From DASVUS01 sp036388675 (GTDB lineage: Bacteria > Armatimonadota > Abditibacteriia > Abditibacteriales > Abditibacteriaceae), in the NCBI GenBank assembly GCA_036388675.1, contig DASVRI010000039.1, positions 62,001 to 126,000 on the forward strand: 64,000 bases of DNA. The letters are read 5' to 3'. Shown here in pieces: positions 34,348 through 43,411 of the stretch (position 1 is the stretch's first letter; each line of letters begins with the position of its first letter). The position numbers and the translations under genes were made by a program. Below the pieces are notes generated by a model. It was not told the DNA's origin, searched no databases, and saw only the letters and a program-made list of their open reading frames with translations.

Positions 34348-37338
34348 TCACAACTCGTCGCGCACGCGTTCCATGACGCGGCGCGCGGCCTGAGTACTCG
34401 TTTGCCATTGTTCCTTGAAACGTTGTGTCGCCACCTCGTTGGGTTCTTCGGGAAAGAGCGAGCGTGTCCAGGCGACCCATTCTTTTGATCCGGCTTTCAC
34501 GGCCTTAACGACGTGTTCCTGCGTGACCTGCAAGCGCAACTCGGCGCGGCGCAAGAAGACATACGTATCGCTCAACACGCGCGATTCTTCGTCGGAAAGC
34601 AGCTCCGCCGCACGCGCCGCTTCGATCTGGAACAGGGTGTTCGGCGTTTGCAGCCACGAAACACGCGCGCCGTGTTTGAGCGCCAGCCATTGCGCGCAAA
34701 ACTCGATGTCGCTCAGGCAACCCGGCCCCAGCTTCACGTCATAGACTTCGCCCGATTTTGCACCTTTGGCAGCGCGCTCATTTTCGACACGACCTTTGAT
34801 GTGACGCAGTTCATCGCCCCAGCCCGGCTGCCAGGTGTCAGGGAACGCTACATGACGAATGGCTGCCATCAAGCGCCCAGCCGTCGCGGCGTCACCGGCC
34901 ACGAAGCGCGCTCGCGTCAGCGCCTGCCGCTCCCACACCGCGATGCCGTTGCTGGCGCGCTCGAAATAATCGACAAAGCCCTGCACCGTGCGCACAAGGG
35001 GTCCACTGCGTCCATCGGGGCGCAGGCGAGGATCGATTTCGAATACGAGACCGTCTTCAGTGCGCTCGCCGCAAAAGCGCATCAGTTCTTCGGCCCAGCC
35101 GGTCGCTTCGCGCACGCCGTCTTCCACATTCCCCGCCGGGTCGCAGGCAAAAATCACATCGGCATCCGATGAATAGTGCATTTCGCTGCCGCCGAGCTTG
35201 CCCATGCCCAGCACGGCAAACGCCACGCTTTCCGAAGCGGGACGGCGCGCGGCACGAATTTCATCGCTGGCCAAGGCGATGCACGCTTGCGCCAGGTCAG
35301 CAATTTCGCGCGTGATTTCGGGCGCCGGTGCATCCATTGCCAGGTCGCGCAACCCAATGCGCAGCATCTCGCGCGCCTTCCAGCGACGCAAAGCAGCGCG
35401 ACGGTCACGAAACGCAAAGCAATAATCGCGACAGGCAGCGCGTGCTTCTTCACTCGAGCGCGGCTGCTCCAGCAACGAGCGCTGCGCCGCCATGTCGAGC
35501 AACTGCGGAAAATGAATTAAGGTGTCGGACAACCACTGCGAACCACCCAGGATGGCGAAGACGGCGCGCGCCACCTGCGGCTCGTTGCCCAGCGTGCGCA
35601 ACAACGACAAGCGGTTGCCCGACGCATCGCACAAGCGTTCCAGGTTGCCGAGTGCTCGCTCTGGGTCAGCAGCGTGCGCCAGATTGATTAACGCTGCGGG
35701 TAAAGCCGCTTTGATCTGGCGCGACAGCGGCGCGGGCAGCGGATGAGTACTCGTGCCTTCGCTCATGCGCCTCAAGCGCTGTTGCGCCGCCGCTTCCTGC
35801 AACAACGGCGCGGATGATTCCCCTTCACGTGCTTCACTTGCGCTATCGCTCGCGACACCTTCCCCATCTTGCCAACTCCAGAAAATGCGCTCGCAGAGGC
35901 CGCGAATGGTGACGCGGTAACGTTCAATGTCTTCGTTCAACTGGCGAGCCGCAACCACACCACGGCTGGAAAAACCCATGCGTCGTGCAAGTGCGGCGCG
36001 ACCCGCTTCATCGGCGGGCACTTTACGCACCGCACGCTCTTCCCACAGTTGCAAGCGATGTTCGAGTACTCGCAGGAACAGGTAACCTTCGCGCAGATTG
36101 CGTGCTTCATCGGGCGCGATGGCACCAAATTCCTGCAACGTCTTGAGCGCGCGCAGCGTGCTCGAAGCGCGGCAACGCGGATGACTGGGACCCACCATCA
36201 TCTGCGACTGCTGCACCACCCACTCGGCATCGCGGATGGAACCCGGCCCTTGCTTTACATTCGACAAGTCTTTGCCTTCGGGCGTCGCTTCGCTGCGCCG
36301 CTTCATGGCCAGCATTTCGCGCAGGTGGGCATCGTCGGCGCGGCGCGCCCATGTCACGCCACGCAGGAACTTGCGAAAGCGCCGCCCCAGCCTGGCGTCG
36401 CCGGCCAGCACGCGCGACTTAATCATCGCCTGCCATTCCCAGGCGGCGGCGTAGCTTTCGTAGTAACTCAGCGCGTAGCTCATGCTGGTTACAAGCGGGC
36501 CGGATTTGCCGTCGGGCCGCAGGCGCATATCGACGCGGTGAATCGTGCCCGCGCTACTCGAATCAGACAGCGCCTTGAAGAGTGTTTCACCCAGTTTTTG
36601 CATGGCCGCGTTGTCGCCGTCGTGCAGGAAGATGAGGTCAATGTCCGATGAATAGTTCAGTTCGCGCGCGCCCAGCTTTCCCATGCCGATAACGGCGAAC
36701 GGCAAACATTCCTCTGTACTGAGTACTTGCAATGCTTCCTGCACGCACACCTGCGCCAGGTCGGAAATCTGGCGCACCACGAGGTTGAAGTCGTCTTCAT
36801 CGCGCCACGTCTGGCCTTCCATGTCGAGCAAGGCGATGCGCAGGGTCTCGCGACGGCGGAAGCGGCGCAATGCGTCGAAACGCGCCGTCTCATTTTCGTC
36901 CTGAGATGTAGCCTCAACAGCGAGGCGGCGCAGTTGCGGACGAGAGACAGGTTGTGGCGGCTGGCGCAGAGTTTCGAGCAAAGCCGGCTCGCGAATGAGT
37001 GTATCGGCCAGCGATTGCGACCACGCCATGAGGCGGCACAAGCGCTTGCGATAGGGAGGATGCGCGGCCAGGTCGCAATACCAGGCGGTGCGCTCCACGA
37101 CATCGGCCAGGCGCGAGAAGTTGAGCAACGCGCGCATCGGGTCGGACGCTTCGCCCAGCGCTTCCAGCAGATCGTCCAGCACGGACAGCAAAGCGGCGCG
37201 CTGCTCGTCGGTATTCGTCAGGCCATCAATCAGCCGGGCGGCGCGAGGTGCTTCGGCGAAACCACGTTTTTCCAACGCCACTTGTAATGTCGCCATGTCG
37301 CGCGTTTCCTGCTGCAAAAGATGAGATATTGTGGACAT
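34348..37338 (-). CDS. glnE: Bifunctional glutamine synthetase adenylyltransferase/deadenylylase GlnE
   Basis: GlnE switches glutamine synthetase off by adenylylation and on by deadenylylation under PII control. The frame runs longer upstream, but homology starts at MSTISHLLQQETRDMATLQV (ATG 37338), which also avoids overlap with the cysteine desulfurase on the other strand. About 996 residues. The two nucleotidyltransferase halves each show the motif: MGKLGARELNYSSDIDLIFLHD and MGKLGGSEMHYSSDADVIFACD. PLVTSMSYALSYYESYAAAWEWQAMIKSR and QGFVDYFERASNGIAVWERQALTRAR also match. Three GAGTACTC copies (34392, 35745, 36064). Confidence 0.96.
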   Translation of the reverse strand: MSTISHLLQQETRDMATLQVALEKRGFAEAPRAARLIDGLTNTDEQRAALLSVLDDLLEALGEASDPMRALLNFSRLADVVERTAWYCDLAAHPPYRKRLCRLMAWSQSLADTLIREPALLETLRQPPQPVSRPQLRRLAVEATSQDENETARFDALRRFRRRETLRIALLDMEGQTWRDEDDFNLVVRQISDLAQVCVQEALQVLSTEECLPFAVIGMGKLGARELNYSSDIDLIFLHDGDNAAMQKLGETLFKALSDSSSAGTIHRVDMRLRPDGKSGPLVTSMSYALSYYESYAAAWEWQAMIKSRVLAGDARLGRRFRKFLRGVTWARRADDAHLREMLAMKRRSEATPEGKDLSNVKQGPGSIRDAEWVVQQSQMMVGPSHPRCRASSTLRALKTLQEFGAIAPDEARNLREGYLFLRVLEHRLQLWEERAVRKVPADEAGRAALARRMGFSSRGVVAARQLNEDIERYRVTIRGLCERIFWSWQDGEGVASDSASEAREGESSAPLLQEAAAQQRLRRMSEGTSTHPLPAPLSRQIKAALPAALINLAHAADPERALGNLERLCDASGNRLSLLRTLGNEPQVARAVFAILGGSQWLSDTLIHFPQLLDMAAQRSLLEQPRSSEEARAACRDYCFAFRDRRAALRRWKAREMLRIGLRDLAMDAPAPEITREIADLAQACIALASDEIRAARRPASESVAFAVLGMGKLGGSEMHYSSDADVIFACDPAGNVEDGVREATGWAEELMRFCGERTEDGLVFEIDPRLRPDGRSGPLVRTVQGFVDYFERASNGIAVWERQALTRARFVAGDAATAGRLMAAIRHVAFPDTWQPGWGDELRHIKGRVENERAAKGAKSGEVYDVKLGPGCLSDIEFCAQWLALKHGARVSWLQTPNTLFQIEAARAAELLSDEESRVLSDTYVFLRRAELRLQVTQEHVVKAVKAGSKEWVAWTRSLFPEEPNEVATQRFKEQWQTSTQAARRVMERVRDEL

Positions 37339-37467
37339 AAAGCTCGTTTCAGGTCGGTGCCCCTCAGTTTCGCAATGAGGCCGCGCGCGGTCAACAGTGC
37401 AGCGTTTTGGTAAAATGAATATGTCCATTGCTGGCCTGCTGATGCGAGCCGCGCCAGTCACATTCTC

Positions 37468-38619
37468 ATGCAGCAACGAACGCGCGTTTACTTCGACCAC
37501 GCGGCGACCACGCCTCTTCTCGAAGCGGCGCGCAGCGCGATGCAACCGTATGTCGCCGATGGCGGCAATGCCTTGTGCGGCAACGCCAGCAGTCCTTACG
37601 AAGCGGGGCGCACGGCGCGCATGGCAATTGATCGCGCACGCACGCAGGTTGCGGCACTGATTGGCGCCAACGCGGACGAAGTTGTTTTCACGGGCGGGGG
37701 CACGGAAAGCAACAATTGGGCCTTGTTGGGCGTGGCGTTGCGCAACCTGGAGCGGCGCGGCCATGTCATTGTTTCAGCCATCGAACATCATGCCGTGCTG
37801 GAACCCGCCGAAACGTTGCGCGACCTGGGTTTCGCGGTAGATACAGCGCGCGTCGGCGCTAATGGAGTACTCGATGCTGCTGAAATCGAGCGGTTGTTGC
37901 GTCCCGAGGCGCTGCTGGTTTCGGTGATGGCGGTTAACAACGAAGTCGGCACGGTGCAGCCGATTGGCGAAATCGGAAAGTTAACGCGCGAACGCGGCGT
38001 GTTGTTGCACTGCGATGCGAGCCAGGCGGCGGGCAAGTTGCCGCTGGATGTCGAAAAGCTGAACATTGATTTGCTGACACTTTCGGCGCACAAGTTCGGT
38101 GGGCCAAAGGGTGTCGGCGCGCTTTACATCCGGCGCGGCGTGAAGATGCAAAGCCTGCTGCGCGGCGGCGGACAGGAACGAGGCCGTCGTGCCGGAACGG
38201 AAAACGTGCCCGGCATTGTCGGCATGGGCGCGGCGGCGCAGTGGTCGCGCGACAACCTGGACGCAAATGCGGCGCATCTCACAAGCCTGCGCGAGCGTCT
38301 GGAGAATGGCCTGCGAGTACTCGATGGCGCGCACATCAATGGCGAACATGCACTGCGCGCGCCGCACGTCACAAACGTGACGTTAGTGGGCAAGCGCGCC
38401 GAGAGCCTGGCGCTGGGGCTTGACTTGAAAGGCTTCGCCGTCGGTACGGGTTCGGCATGTGCCAGTGGTGCGCTGGAGCCGTCGCATGTTTTGGCCGCGA
38501 TGGGCCACAGCCGCGAGGAAGCAAGGGCCGCGTTGCGCATTTCATTGGGTGTACGCAACACGGCAGATGAAATTGATGAACTGGTTTATACATTGAAGCA
38601 GTTGTTACAGAAGAAATGA
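37468..38619 (+). CDS. Cysteine desulfurase (IscS/NifS family)
   Basis: A 383-residue PLP enzyme that releases sulfur from cysteine as a protein-bound persulfide. Seen: VYFDHAATTPLLEAA at the start, FTGGGTESNNWALLG, AIEHHAVLEP, MAVNNEVGTVQPIGE, the PLP lysine in LSAHKFGGPKGVGALYIRRG, RGGGQERGRRAGTENVPGIVG, and the active-site Cys loop GTGSACASGALEPSHVL. The next gene, mnmA, needs this sulfur to make 2-thiouridine in tRNA, so the pairing is functional. The SUF operon has its own desulfurase (sufS). Two GAGTACTC copies (37865, 38315), encoding GVL and RVL. Confidence 0.95.
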   Translation: MQQRTRVYFDHAATTPLLEAARSAMQPYVADGGNALCGNASSPYEAGRTARMAIDRARTQVAALIGANADEVVFTGGGTESNNWALLGVALRNLERRGHVIVSAIEHHAVLEPAETLRDLGFAVDTARVGANGVLDAAEIERLLRPEALLVSVMAVNNEVGTVQPIGEIGKLTRERGVLLHCDASQAAGKLPLDVEKLNIDLLTLSAHKFGGPKGVGALYIRRGVKMQSLLRGGGQERGRRAGTENVPGIVGMGAAAQWSRDNLDANAAHLTSLRERLENGLRVLDGAHINGEHALRAPHVTNVTLVGKRAESLALGLDLKGFAVGTGSACASGALEPSHVLAAMGHSREEARAALRISLGVRNTADEIDELVYTLKQLLQKK

Positions 38620-38727
38620 ACAGAGATGAACCGGATAGAGGGGATGGTTTGCTGAGGGTTCGGGCTACGAGTCGATCTCAGAGCGAAAGCAACTATCCCC
38701 TCCATCCCTGTAAAAGAAGTTGATGAA

Positions 38728-39813
38728 ATGAGCAAGCGAGTATTGTGTGCGATGAGTGGCGGCGTGGATTCAAGCGTCGCGGCGGCGTTGCTGGTGCAGC
38801 AGGGCTATGAAGTCATCGGCGTCACCATGAAGCTGTGGCGCGGCGAGGACGACCCATTTGCCGCGCATCGTTTCGGCGGCTGTTGCACCGTCGGTGCGAC
38901 TGAAGACGCGCGCCGTGTGGCCGACATGCTCGACATTCCTTATTACGTCATCAATTTGCAGGACGAGTTCGAAGCGCGCGTCGTCGATAACTTTGTCGAT
39001 GAATACGCGCGTGGCCGCACACCCAATCCGTGTGCGCGTTGCAACGAGTTCATCAAGTTCAGCGCTTTTTACGAACGTGCGCAAGAACTCGATTGTCACC
39101 TAATCGCGACCGGCCACTACGCGCGCATCGAGTACTCAGATGGGCAATATCGCCTGCGTCGCGGGCTGGATGCCAAGAAAGACCAGAGTTACGTGCTGGG
39201 CATGTTGCGCCAGGAAGAATTGTCGCGCACCATGTTTCCCATCGGGCACATGGAAAAGGAAGAGACGCGGCGCATCGCGGAAGAACTCGGTTTCTGTGTG
39301 GCCAAGAAACCGGATTCGCAGGAAATCTGCTTCGTGGAAGATGGCGATTACGCGCGCTTCGTCACCGAGCGCGTGCCCGAACTGGCGACTGCCGGCCCCA
39401 TCTTGAACGAGAGTGGCGAGAAGTTGGGCGACCACGGCGGCCTGGCGCGTTACACTGTGGGACAGCGCAAAGGATTGGGCATCGCAGCACCGATTCCGCT
39501 TTTCGTAACGAAAATTGATGCGGCGCAGAACGCGCTCATCGTGGGTGGCCGCGACAGTTTGAATCGCGACGGTCTTTCCTGCGAAGGCGCGCGCTGGGCG
39601 TGGCAGCCGATTGAAAGCGGACAGCGAGTACTCGCGCAGATGCGGGCGCATGCACGAGCTGTCTCAGCGCAAGTGGTGAGTGCCACCGAATCGGATTTCG
39701 AAATTCGTTTCGACGAGCCGCAGGCCGGTGTTTCGCCGGGGCAGATGTGCGTGCTGTATCGTGGCGATGAAACAGAAGGCGATGAAGTGTTGGGAGCGGG
39801 AACGATTATTTAG
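38728..39813 (+). CDS. mnmA: tRNA-specific 2-thiouridylase MnmA
   Basis: MnmA thiolates U34 in tRNA for Lys, Glu and Gln using ATP and relayed sulfur. The 361-residue protein has the PP-loop RVLCAMSGGVDSSVAAALL, MKLW, first catalytic Cys in TPNPCARCNEFIKF, GHYARIEY, RRGLDAKKDQSYVLGML, second Cys in SQEICFVEDGDYARF, and the C-terminal RYTVGQRKGLGIAAPIP. All expected motifs are present. The gap of 108 bases after the desulfurase holds an imperfect inverted repeat. GAGTACTC at 39130 (EYS) and 39626 (RVL). Confidence 0.97.
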   Translation: MSKRVLCAMSGGVDSSVAAALLVQQGYEVIGVTMKLWRGEDDPFAAHRFGGCCTVGATEDARRVADMLDIPYYVINLQDEFEARVVDNFVDEYARGRTPNPCARCNEFIKFSAFYERAQELDCHLIATGHYARIEYSDGQYRLRRGLDAKKDQSYVLGMLRQEELSRTMFPIGHMEKEETRRIAEELGFCVAKKPDSQEICFVEDGDYARFVTERVPELATAGPILNESGEKLGDHGGLARYTVGQRKGLGIAAPIPLFVTKIDAAQNALIVGGRDSLNRDGLSCEGARWAWQPIESGQRVLAQMRAHARAVSAQVVSATESDFEIRFDEPQAGVSPGQMCVLYRGDETEGDEVLGAGTII

Positions 39814-39867
39814 CCAGGCTTGCTACCGATTGAAATTTGAACGGACGGCGCAGTCAGTACTTTGGCA

Positions 39868-39927
39868 TTCTGAGCACAGCGAAGAATCTTACCGCACCTG
39901 CAACAAGATTCTTCGCTGTGCTCAGAA
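39868..39927. repeat. Perfect 23-base-arm hairpin between mnmA and hrcA
   Basis: Arms 39868-39890 (beginning TTCTGAGCACAGCGAAGAAT) and 39905-39927 are exact reverse complements with a 14-base loop. The core resembles a palindromic repeat widely seen in unrelated bacterial genomes. A related one lies at 62806-62854. It may end mnmA transcripts. Confidence 0.85.
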
Positions 39928-39980
39928 CGACAAAGCCCTATTTTAAAATGGCCTGTAGTGAGAGTTCAAGTTTTACGACC

Positions 39981-41048
39981 ATGAAATTGCAACCAAGACA
40001 ACAAGCAATTCTCGCCGCCGTTATCGAGCGCTACGTCGAAACGGCGGAGCCGGTCGGTTCGGCGGCACTGGTCAACGACCCGCAGTTTGCGGCGCGCGTG
40101 GGGCAGTTGTCGTCCGCCACCATTCGCAACGAACTCGCAGAACTGGAAGCGCTTGGTTTGTTGTCGCATCCGCACACCTCAGCGGGCCGCATTCCCACCG
40201 ATGCCGGCTATCGACTTTACGTCAACGAAATGCTGCGCCCGCGCCCGGTGCGTGCCCGCGAACGCGCGCAGATTCAGGCGCAAATCGCCACGCCGCCTTC
40301 TTCGGTCGAAGATGCCTTGCGCGCGGCCTGCGCAGCGTTGGCACAGTTGACCGGCTACCCGGCTGTGGCGACCCTGCCCTCCCCGCGCCGCGACAGCGTG
40401 CGTCATGTGCAAATCAATCCGCTGCCGCCGCGCCGGCTCATATTGGCATTAGTGACCGCTTCGGGGCGCATTGAGCATCGCCTGTTTGAAGTGGCGCAGG
40501 ATATTCCGGCGCATCACCTGGCGACGATCATCAATTTCTTGAATCAGCAACTGAGTGGTTTGTCGCTGTCGTCGCTGCGCGCTCTGCAATGGGAAGACAT
40601 TTCCAAGGGCCTGCACAGTGCCGATGTGTTGCCGGTCGCACAGCGCGCTTTTGAATTTGTGCGCCAGTCGGCAGCGGAACTGGGCGACGAGCGCGTGGTG
40701 GTTCAGGGCATGATTACGCTGCTGGATGAGCCGGAGTTTTCCGACATCCAGGAAGCGCGCCGCGCCATGCGCTTATTTGAAGACGAAGAAACGCTCAGTG
40801 GCCTGTTGCGCGCACCGCTCGAACAGCAGTCGATTGAACAGTATGCCGTTGTCATCGGGCGCGAGCATCATGTAGTGGATAATGCTGCGGCGCAGCGTTT
40901 TTCGCTTGTCGGAATCGCGTATGGCGTGGGCGGCGAGGTGCTGGGCACGGTCGGCGTGATGGGCCCGACGCGCATGAAATACGCCGATGCGGTCTCGATT
41001 GTGCCAGCGCTGGCTGCGCGCTTGCAGGATAGCCTGGAAACATTGTAA
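39981..41048 (+). CDS. hrcA: Heat-inducible transcription repressor HrcA
   Basis: HrcA represses class I heat-shock genes by binding CIRCE with GroEL feedback. I start at ATG 39981 (MKLQPRQQAILAAVIERYVE); a longer frame from 39837 reads through the palindromic repeat and is not homologous. About 355 residues. Seen: winged-helix start with VETAEPVGSAALV, SSATIRNELAELEALGLLSHPHTSAGRIPTDAGYRLYV, and the C-terminal IGREHHVVDNAAAQRFSLVGIAYGVGGEVLGTVGVMGPTRMKYADAV. No CIRCE element is visible upstream. It is followed by grpE after 25 bases. Confidence 0.95.
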   Translation: MKLQPRQQAILAAVIERYVETAEPVGSAALVNDPQFAARVGQLSSATIRNELAELEALGLLSHPHTSAGRIPTDAGYRLYVNEMLRPRPVRARERAQIQAQIATPPSSVEDALRAACAALAQLTGYPAVATLPSPRRDSVRHVQINPLPPRRLILALVTASGRIEHRLFEVAQDIPAHHLATIINFLNQQLSGLSLSSLRALQWEDISKGLHSADVLPVAQRAFEFVRQSAAELGDERVVVQGMITLLDEPEFSDIQEARRAMRLFEDEETLSGLLRAPLEQQSIEQYAVVIGREHHVVDNAAAQRFSLVGIAYGVGGEVLGTVGVMGPTRMKYADAVSIVPALAARLQDSLETL

Positions 41049-41073
41049 GTTCTCATCTTTGGAGATTTAGTTA

Positions 41074-41949
41074 ATGACACGAATTCCGATCAACGTCCGC
41101 AATCAGAACAATGGCGGCAACGGCACAATTGAAGAAGACACGGCGCCCACACCGGCGGAGAATGCCGAGGAGTTGGATATTCTGGGTAATAGAGCCGACG
41201 AAATGGCTGGCCCGGCTGGCGCCGATCTCACCGGTGGCGAAATCACCGCGCCGCAGGATGCCGATGAAGTTCTGCAAAGGAAAATGGACGACAACAACGC
41301 GTGGCGCGAGATGGAGCAAATGCAGCAAGAAGGGGAAGTTGAAGTGCACAGACACGATTTGAAACCGTCACCGAGCAATCCCGAAGAAGGTCTGCCGGAA
41401 AACCCGACCGGCAAAGAGAACACCGGCGGCGCCAATGAATCCGCTGTCGATGGTGATGCATCGAGTACTCAAGTCGATAGTCCCGGCGCCACGGCAGGCG
41501 AAGTTTCGCGCGCGACCATGGGCGGCACCAGCGAAGCCGATGATCGTTTCCTGCGTGCCGTAGCCGACCTGGAAAACTTCAAGCGCCAGGCGTCGCGCCG
41601 CGAAACCGAGGCCCGCGAGCGCGCTGTGCGCAACGTGGTGGAAGATCTGCTGCCCGTGCTGGATAACTTCGAGCGCGCGTTGCAGGCAGCGCAAAATTCA
41701 ACCGATGTGCAGTCGTTGCGCATGGGCGTCGAGTTCATCGCGCAGCAATTTCGCGACGCGCTGAAGAATCATGGTGTGGAACCAATTCAAGCTGAAGGAC
41801 AGCATTTTGATCCGCTGCGTCACGAAGCGCTGGAACAGGTCAGCGGCAGCGACCAGCCCGAAGGAACAATCATTGGCGAAGCGCAGCGCGGTTACAGCTT
41901 CAAAGGACAAGTCATTCGTCCCAGCCGTGTGCGCGTCGCCGGGAAATAA
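41074..41949 (+). CDS. grpE: Nucleotide exchange factor GrpE
   Basis: GrpE releases ADP from DnaK. The 291-residue protein is longer than usual because of an acidic, low-complexity N-terminal extension of about 145 residues. The conserved part runs from DDRFLRAVADLENFKRQASRRETEARERA (long helix) through LLPVLDNFERALQAAQ to the beta domain GVEPIQAEGQHFDPLRHEALEQV and YSFKGQVIRPSRVRVAGK. GGAG lies about eight bases before the ATG. A GAGTACTC (41463) falls in the variable extension and encodes Ser-Thr. Confidence 0.95.
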   Translation: MTRIPINVRNQNNGGNGTIEEDTAPTPAENAEELDILGNRADEMAGPAGADLTGGEITAPQDADEVLQRKMDDNNAWREMEQMQQEGEVEVHRHDLKPSPSNPEEGLPENPTGKENTGGANESAVDGDASSTQVDSPGATAGEVSRATMGGTSEADDRFLRAVADLENFKRQASRRETEARERAVRNVVEDLLPVLDNFERALQAAQNSTDVQSLRMGVEFIAQQFRDALKNHGVEPIQAEGQHFDPLRHEALEQVSGSDQPEGTIIGEAQRGYSFKGQVIRPSRVRVAGK

Positions 41950-41956
41950 ATAGACC

Positions 41957-42065
41957 AGGACTTAGGCACAAAGAACCCGAAGCGTGAGCGACGGGCTTGT
42001 GCGTTGCGTGATGAGCCCGTCGCTCACGCTTCGGGTTCTTACAAATCTCCCTGTGCGTAAGTCCT
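41957..42065. repeat. MITE-like palindromic element B between grpE and dnaJ
   Basis: Inner arms 41971-41997 and 42014-42040 are perfect reverse complements over 27 bases with a 16-base loop. Outer ends AGGACTTAGGCACA (41957-41970) and TGTGCGTAAGTCCT (42052-42065) pair with one mismatch. The end sequence GGACTT is shared with element A. It takes the place where dnaK is often found. Confidence 0.9.
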
Positions 42066-42103
42066 TATAGAAGAAAAGGTAGCGAGTACTCGTTTTTCGT
42101 CCA

Positions 42104-43240
42104 ATGGCAACAGATTACTACGAAGTTTTAGGTGTTTCGCGGAATGCATCCGCCGATGAAATCAAGAAGGCTTATCGCAAGCTGGCGCGCGAGTTCCACC
42201 CGGATGTGAACCATCATCGCCGCGACGAGGCCGAGGCCAAGTTCAAGGAAATCGGCGAGGCCTATGGCGTTCTGTCCGATGAAGACAAGCGCGCGCGCTA
42301 CGACCGCTTCGGTCCCGAAGGCGTCAACGGCGGCCCCGACATGAGCGGCGGCATGGGCGGCGGTTTGGGCGACCTGTTCGAAGTGTTCTTCAACGGCGTG
42401 AACCAGGCGGGCGGCGTGCGCGAACAAGTGCGTCGCGGCTCTGACCTGCGCACCAATATTCACCTGACACTTGAAGAAATCTACGCCGGCACCACGCGCG
42501 AACTGCAAATCCCGACCTTGCTGCGCTGCGAAACCTGCGACGGCAACGGCGCCCAGCCGGGCACCAGCACCGAGACCTGTTCGAGTTGTCAGGGCAGCGG
42601 GCGCTTGCGCGAAGTGCGCCAGACATTCTTCGGCCAATTCGTGCAGGAAACGCCGTGCGTGCGCTGCGGCGGACGCGGCGAAATCATCGCTAACCCGTGC
42701 AACACCTGCCACGGCAACGGGCGCGTGCGCGGCAAGCGAACCGTCTCGGTGCAAATTCCCGCTGGTGTCGATGAAGGCGACCGCGTGCGCGTGGTCGGCG
42801 GTGGTGAAGACGGTGAAAACGGCACACCCGCGGGTGACCTCTATTGCCTGATTTATGTCGAACCGCACCGTGACTTCCAGCGCCACGAAAACGATGTCGT
42901 GCATTTCATGCCCATCACGTTTCCCCAGGCCGCACTGGGCGACAGCGTGCGCGTGAGTACTCTGGAACGCGATGCCGATGGCGAACCCGTCATGGCCGAT
43001 GTCGTGGTGCCCGCCGGAACACAAAACGGCGCGCAGTTCCGTGTGCCGGGCAAAGGTTTCCCGAATCGTTACGGCTCACGCGGCGATCAAATCTGCGTGG
43101 CGCGCGTCGTCGTTCCCACCCGCCTCGATGAGCGGCAGAAAGAAATTCTGCGCGAGTTCGCCGAGATTAGTGGCGAAGACCCCGAAGAGCATCCGCGCCG
43201 CTTCTTCGACAAACTCAAAGACGCCTTCAAAGTGGATTGA
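42104..43240 (+). CDS. dnaJ: Chaperone protein DnaJ
   Basis: DnaJ delivers clients to DnaK and stimulates its ATPase. The 378-residue type I protein has the J domain (DYYEVLGVSRNASADEIKKAY, HPD in FHPDVNHH), a Gly-rich linker, four CxxCxGxG zinc motifs (CETCDGNG, CSSCQGSG, CVRCGGRG, CNTCHGNG) and the C-terminal substrate domain. The GAGTACTC at 42084 sits 13 bases before the ATG where a ribosome site would be expected, and another (42955) is in the gene. dnaK is absent from the cluster. A hairpin terminator follows. Confidence 0.97.
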   Translation: MATDYYEVLGVSRNASADEIKKAYRKLAREFHPDVNHHRRDEAEAKFKEIGEAYGVLSDEDKRARYDRFGPEGVNGGPDMSGGMGGGLGDLFEVFFNGVNQAGGVREQVRRGSDLRTNIHLTLEEIYAGTTRELQIPTLLRCETCDGNGAQPGTSTETCSSCQGSGRLREVRQTFFGQFVQETPCVRCGGRGEIIANPCNTCHGNGRVRGKRTVSVQIPAGVDEGDRVRVVGGGEDGENGTPAGDLYCLIYVEPHRDFQRHENDVVHFMPITFPQAALGDSVRVSTLERDADGEPVMADVVVPAGTQNGAQFRVPGKGFPNRYGSRGDQICVARVVVPTRLDERQKEILREFAEISGEDPEEHPRRFFDKLKDAFKVD

Positions 43241-43331
43241 GAGGCGTGATGGCCGTCGCAAAGCAACTCAAGAATGGCATCTCTGAGAAATTCTACACGT
43301 GTGGTGCGGACCACTGCGCGAAAATGAACAC

Positions 43332-43359
43332 GCCGGCACATTTTAACCGATGTGCCGGC
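43332..43359 (+). terminator. Hairpin terminator after dnaJ
   Basis: Perfect 9-base arms GCCGGCACA (43332-43340) and TGTGCCGGC (43351-43359) around a 10-base loop, followed by a T-rich TTGTTCTCTCTTCCC. It lies between convergent genes and could serve both. Confidence 0.75.
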
Positions 43360-43411
43360 TTGTTCTCTCTTCCCTGTTTACTTCCTCATTCATAACCAGG
43401 TAAGATCAGCG

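Noticed and set aside
37339..37764. Upstream extension of glnE
   Set aside because: Overlaps the cysteine desulfurase on the other strand, and the family homology begins at 37338.
39837..39980. Upstream extension of hrcA
   Set aside because: Reads through the palindromic repeat and lacks homology.
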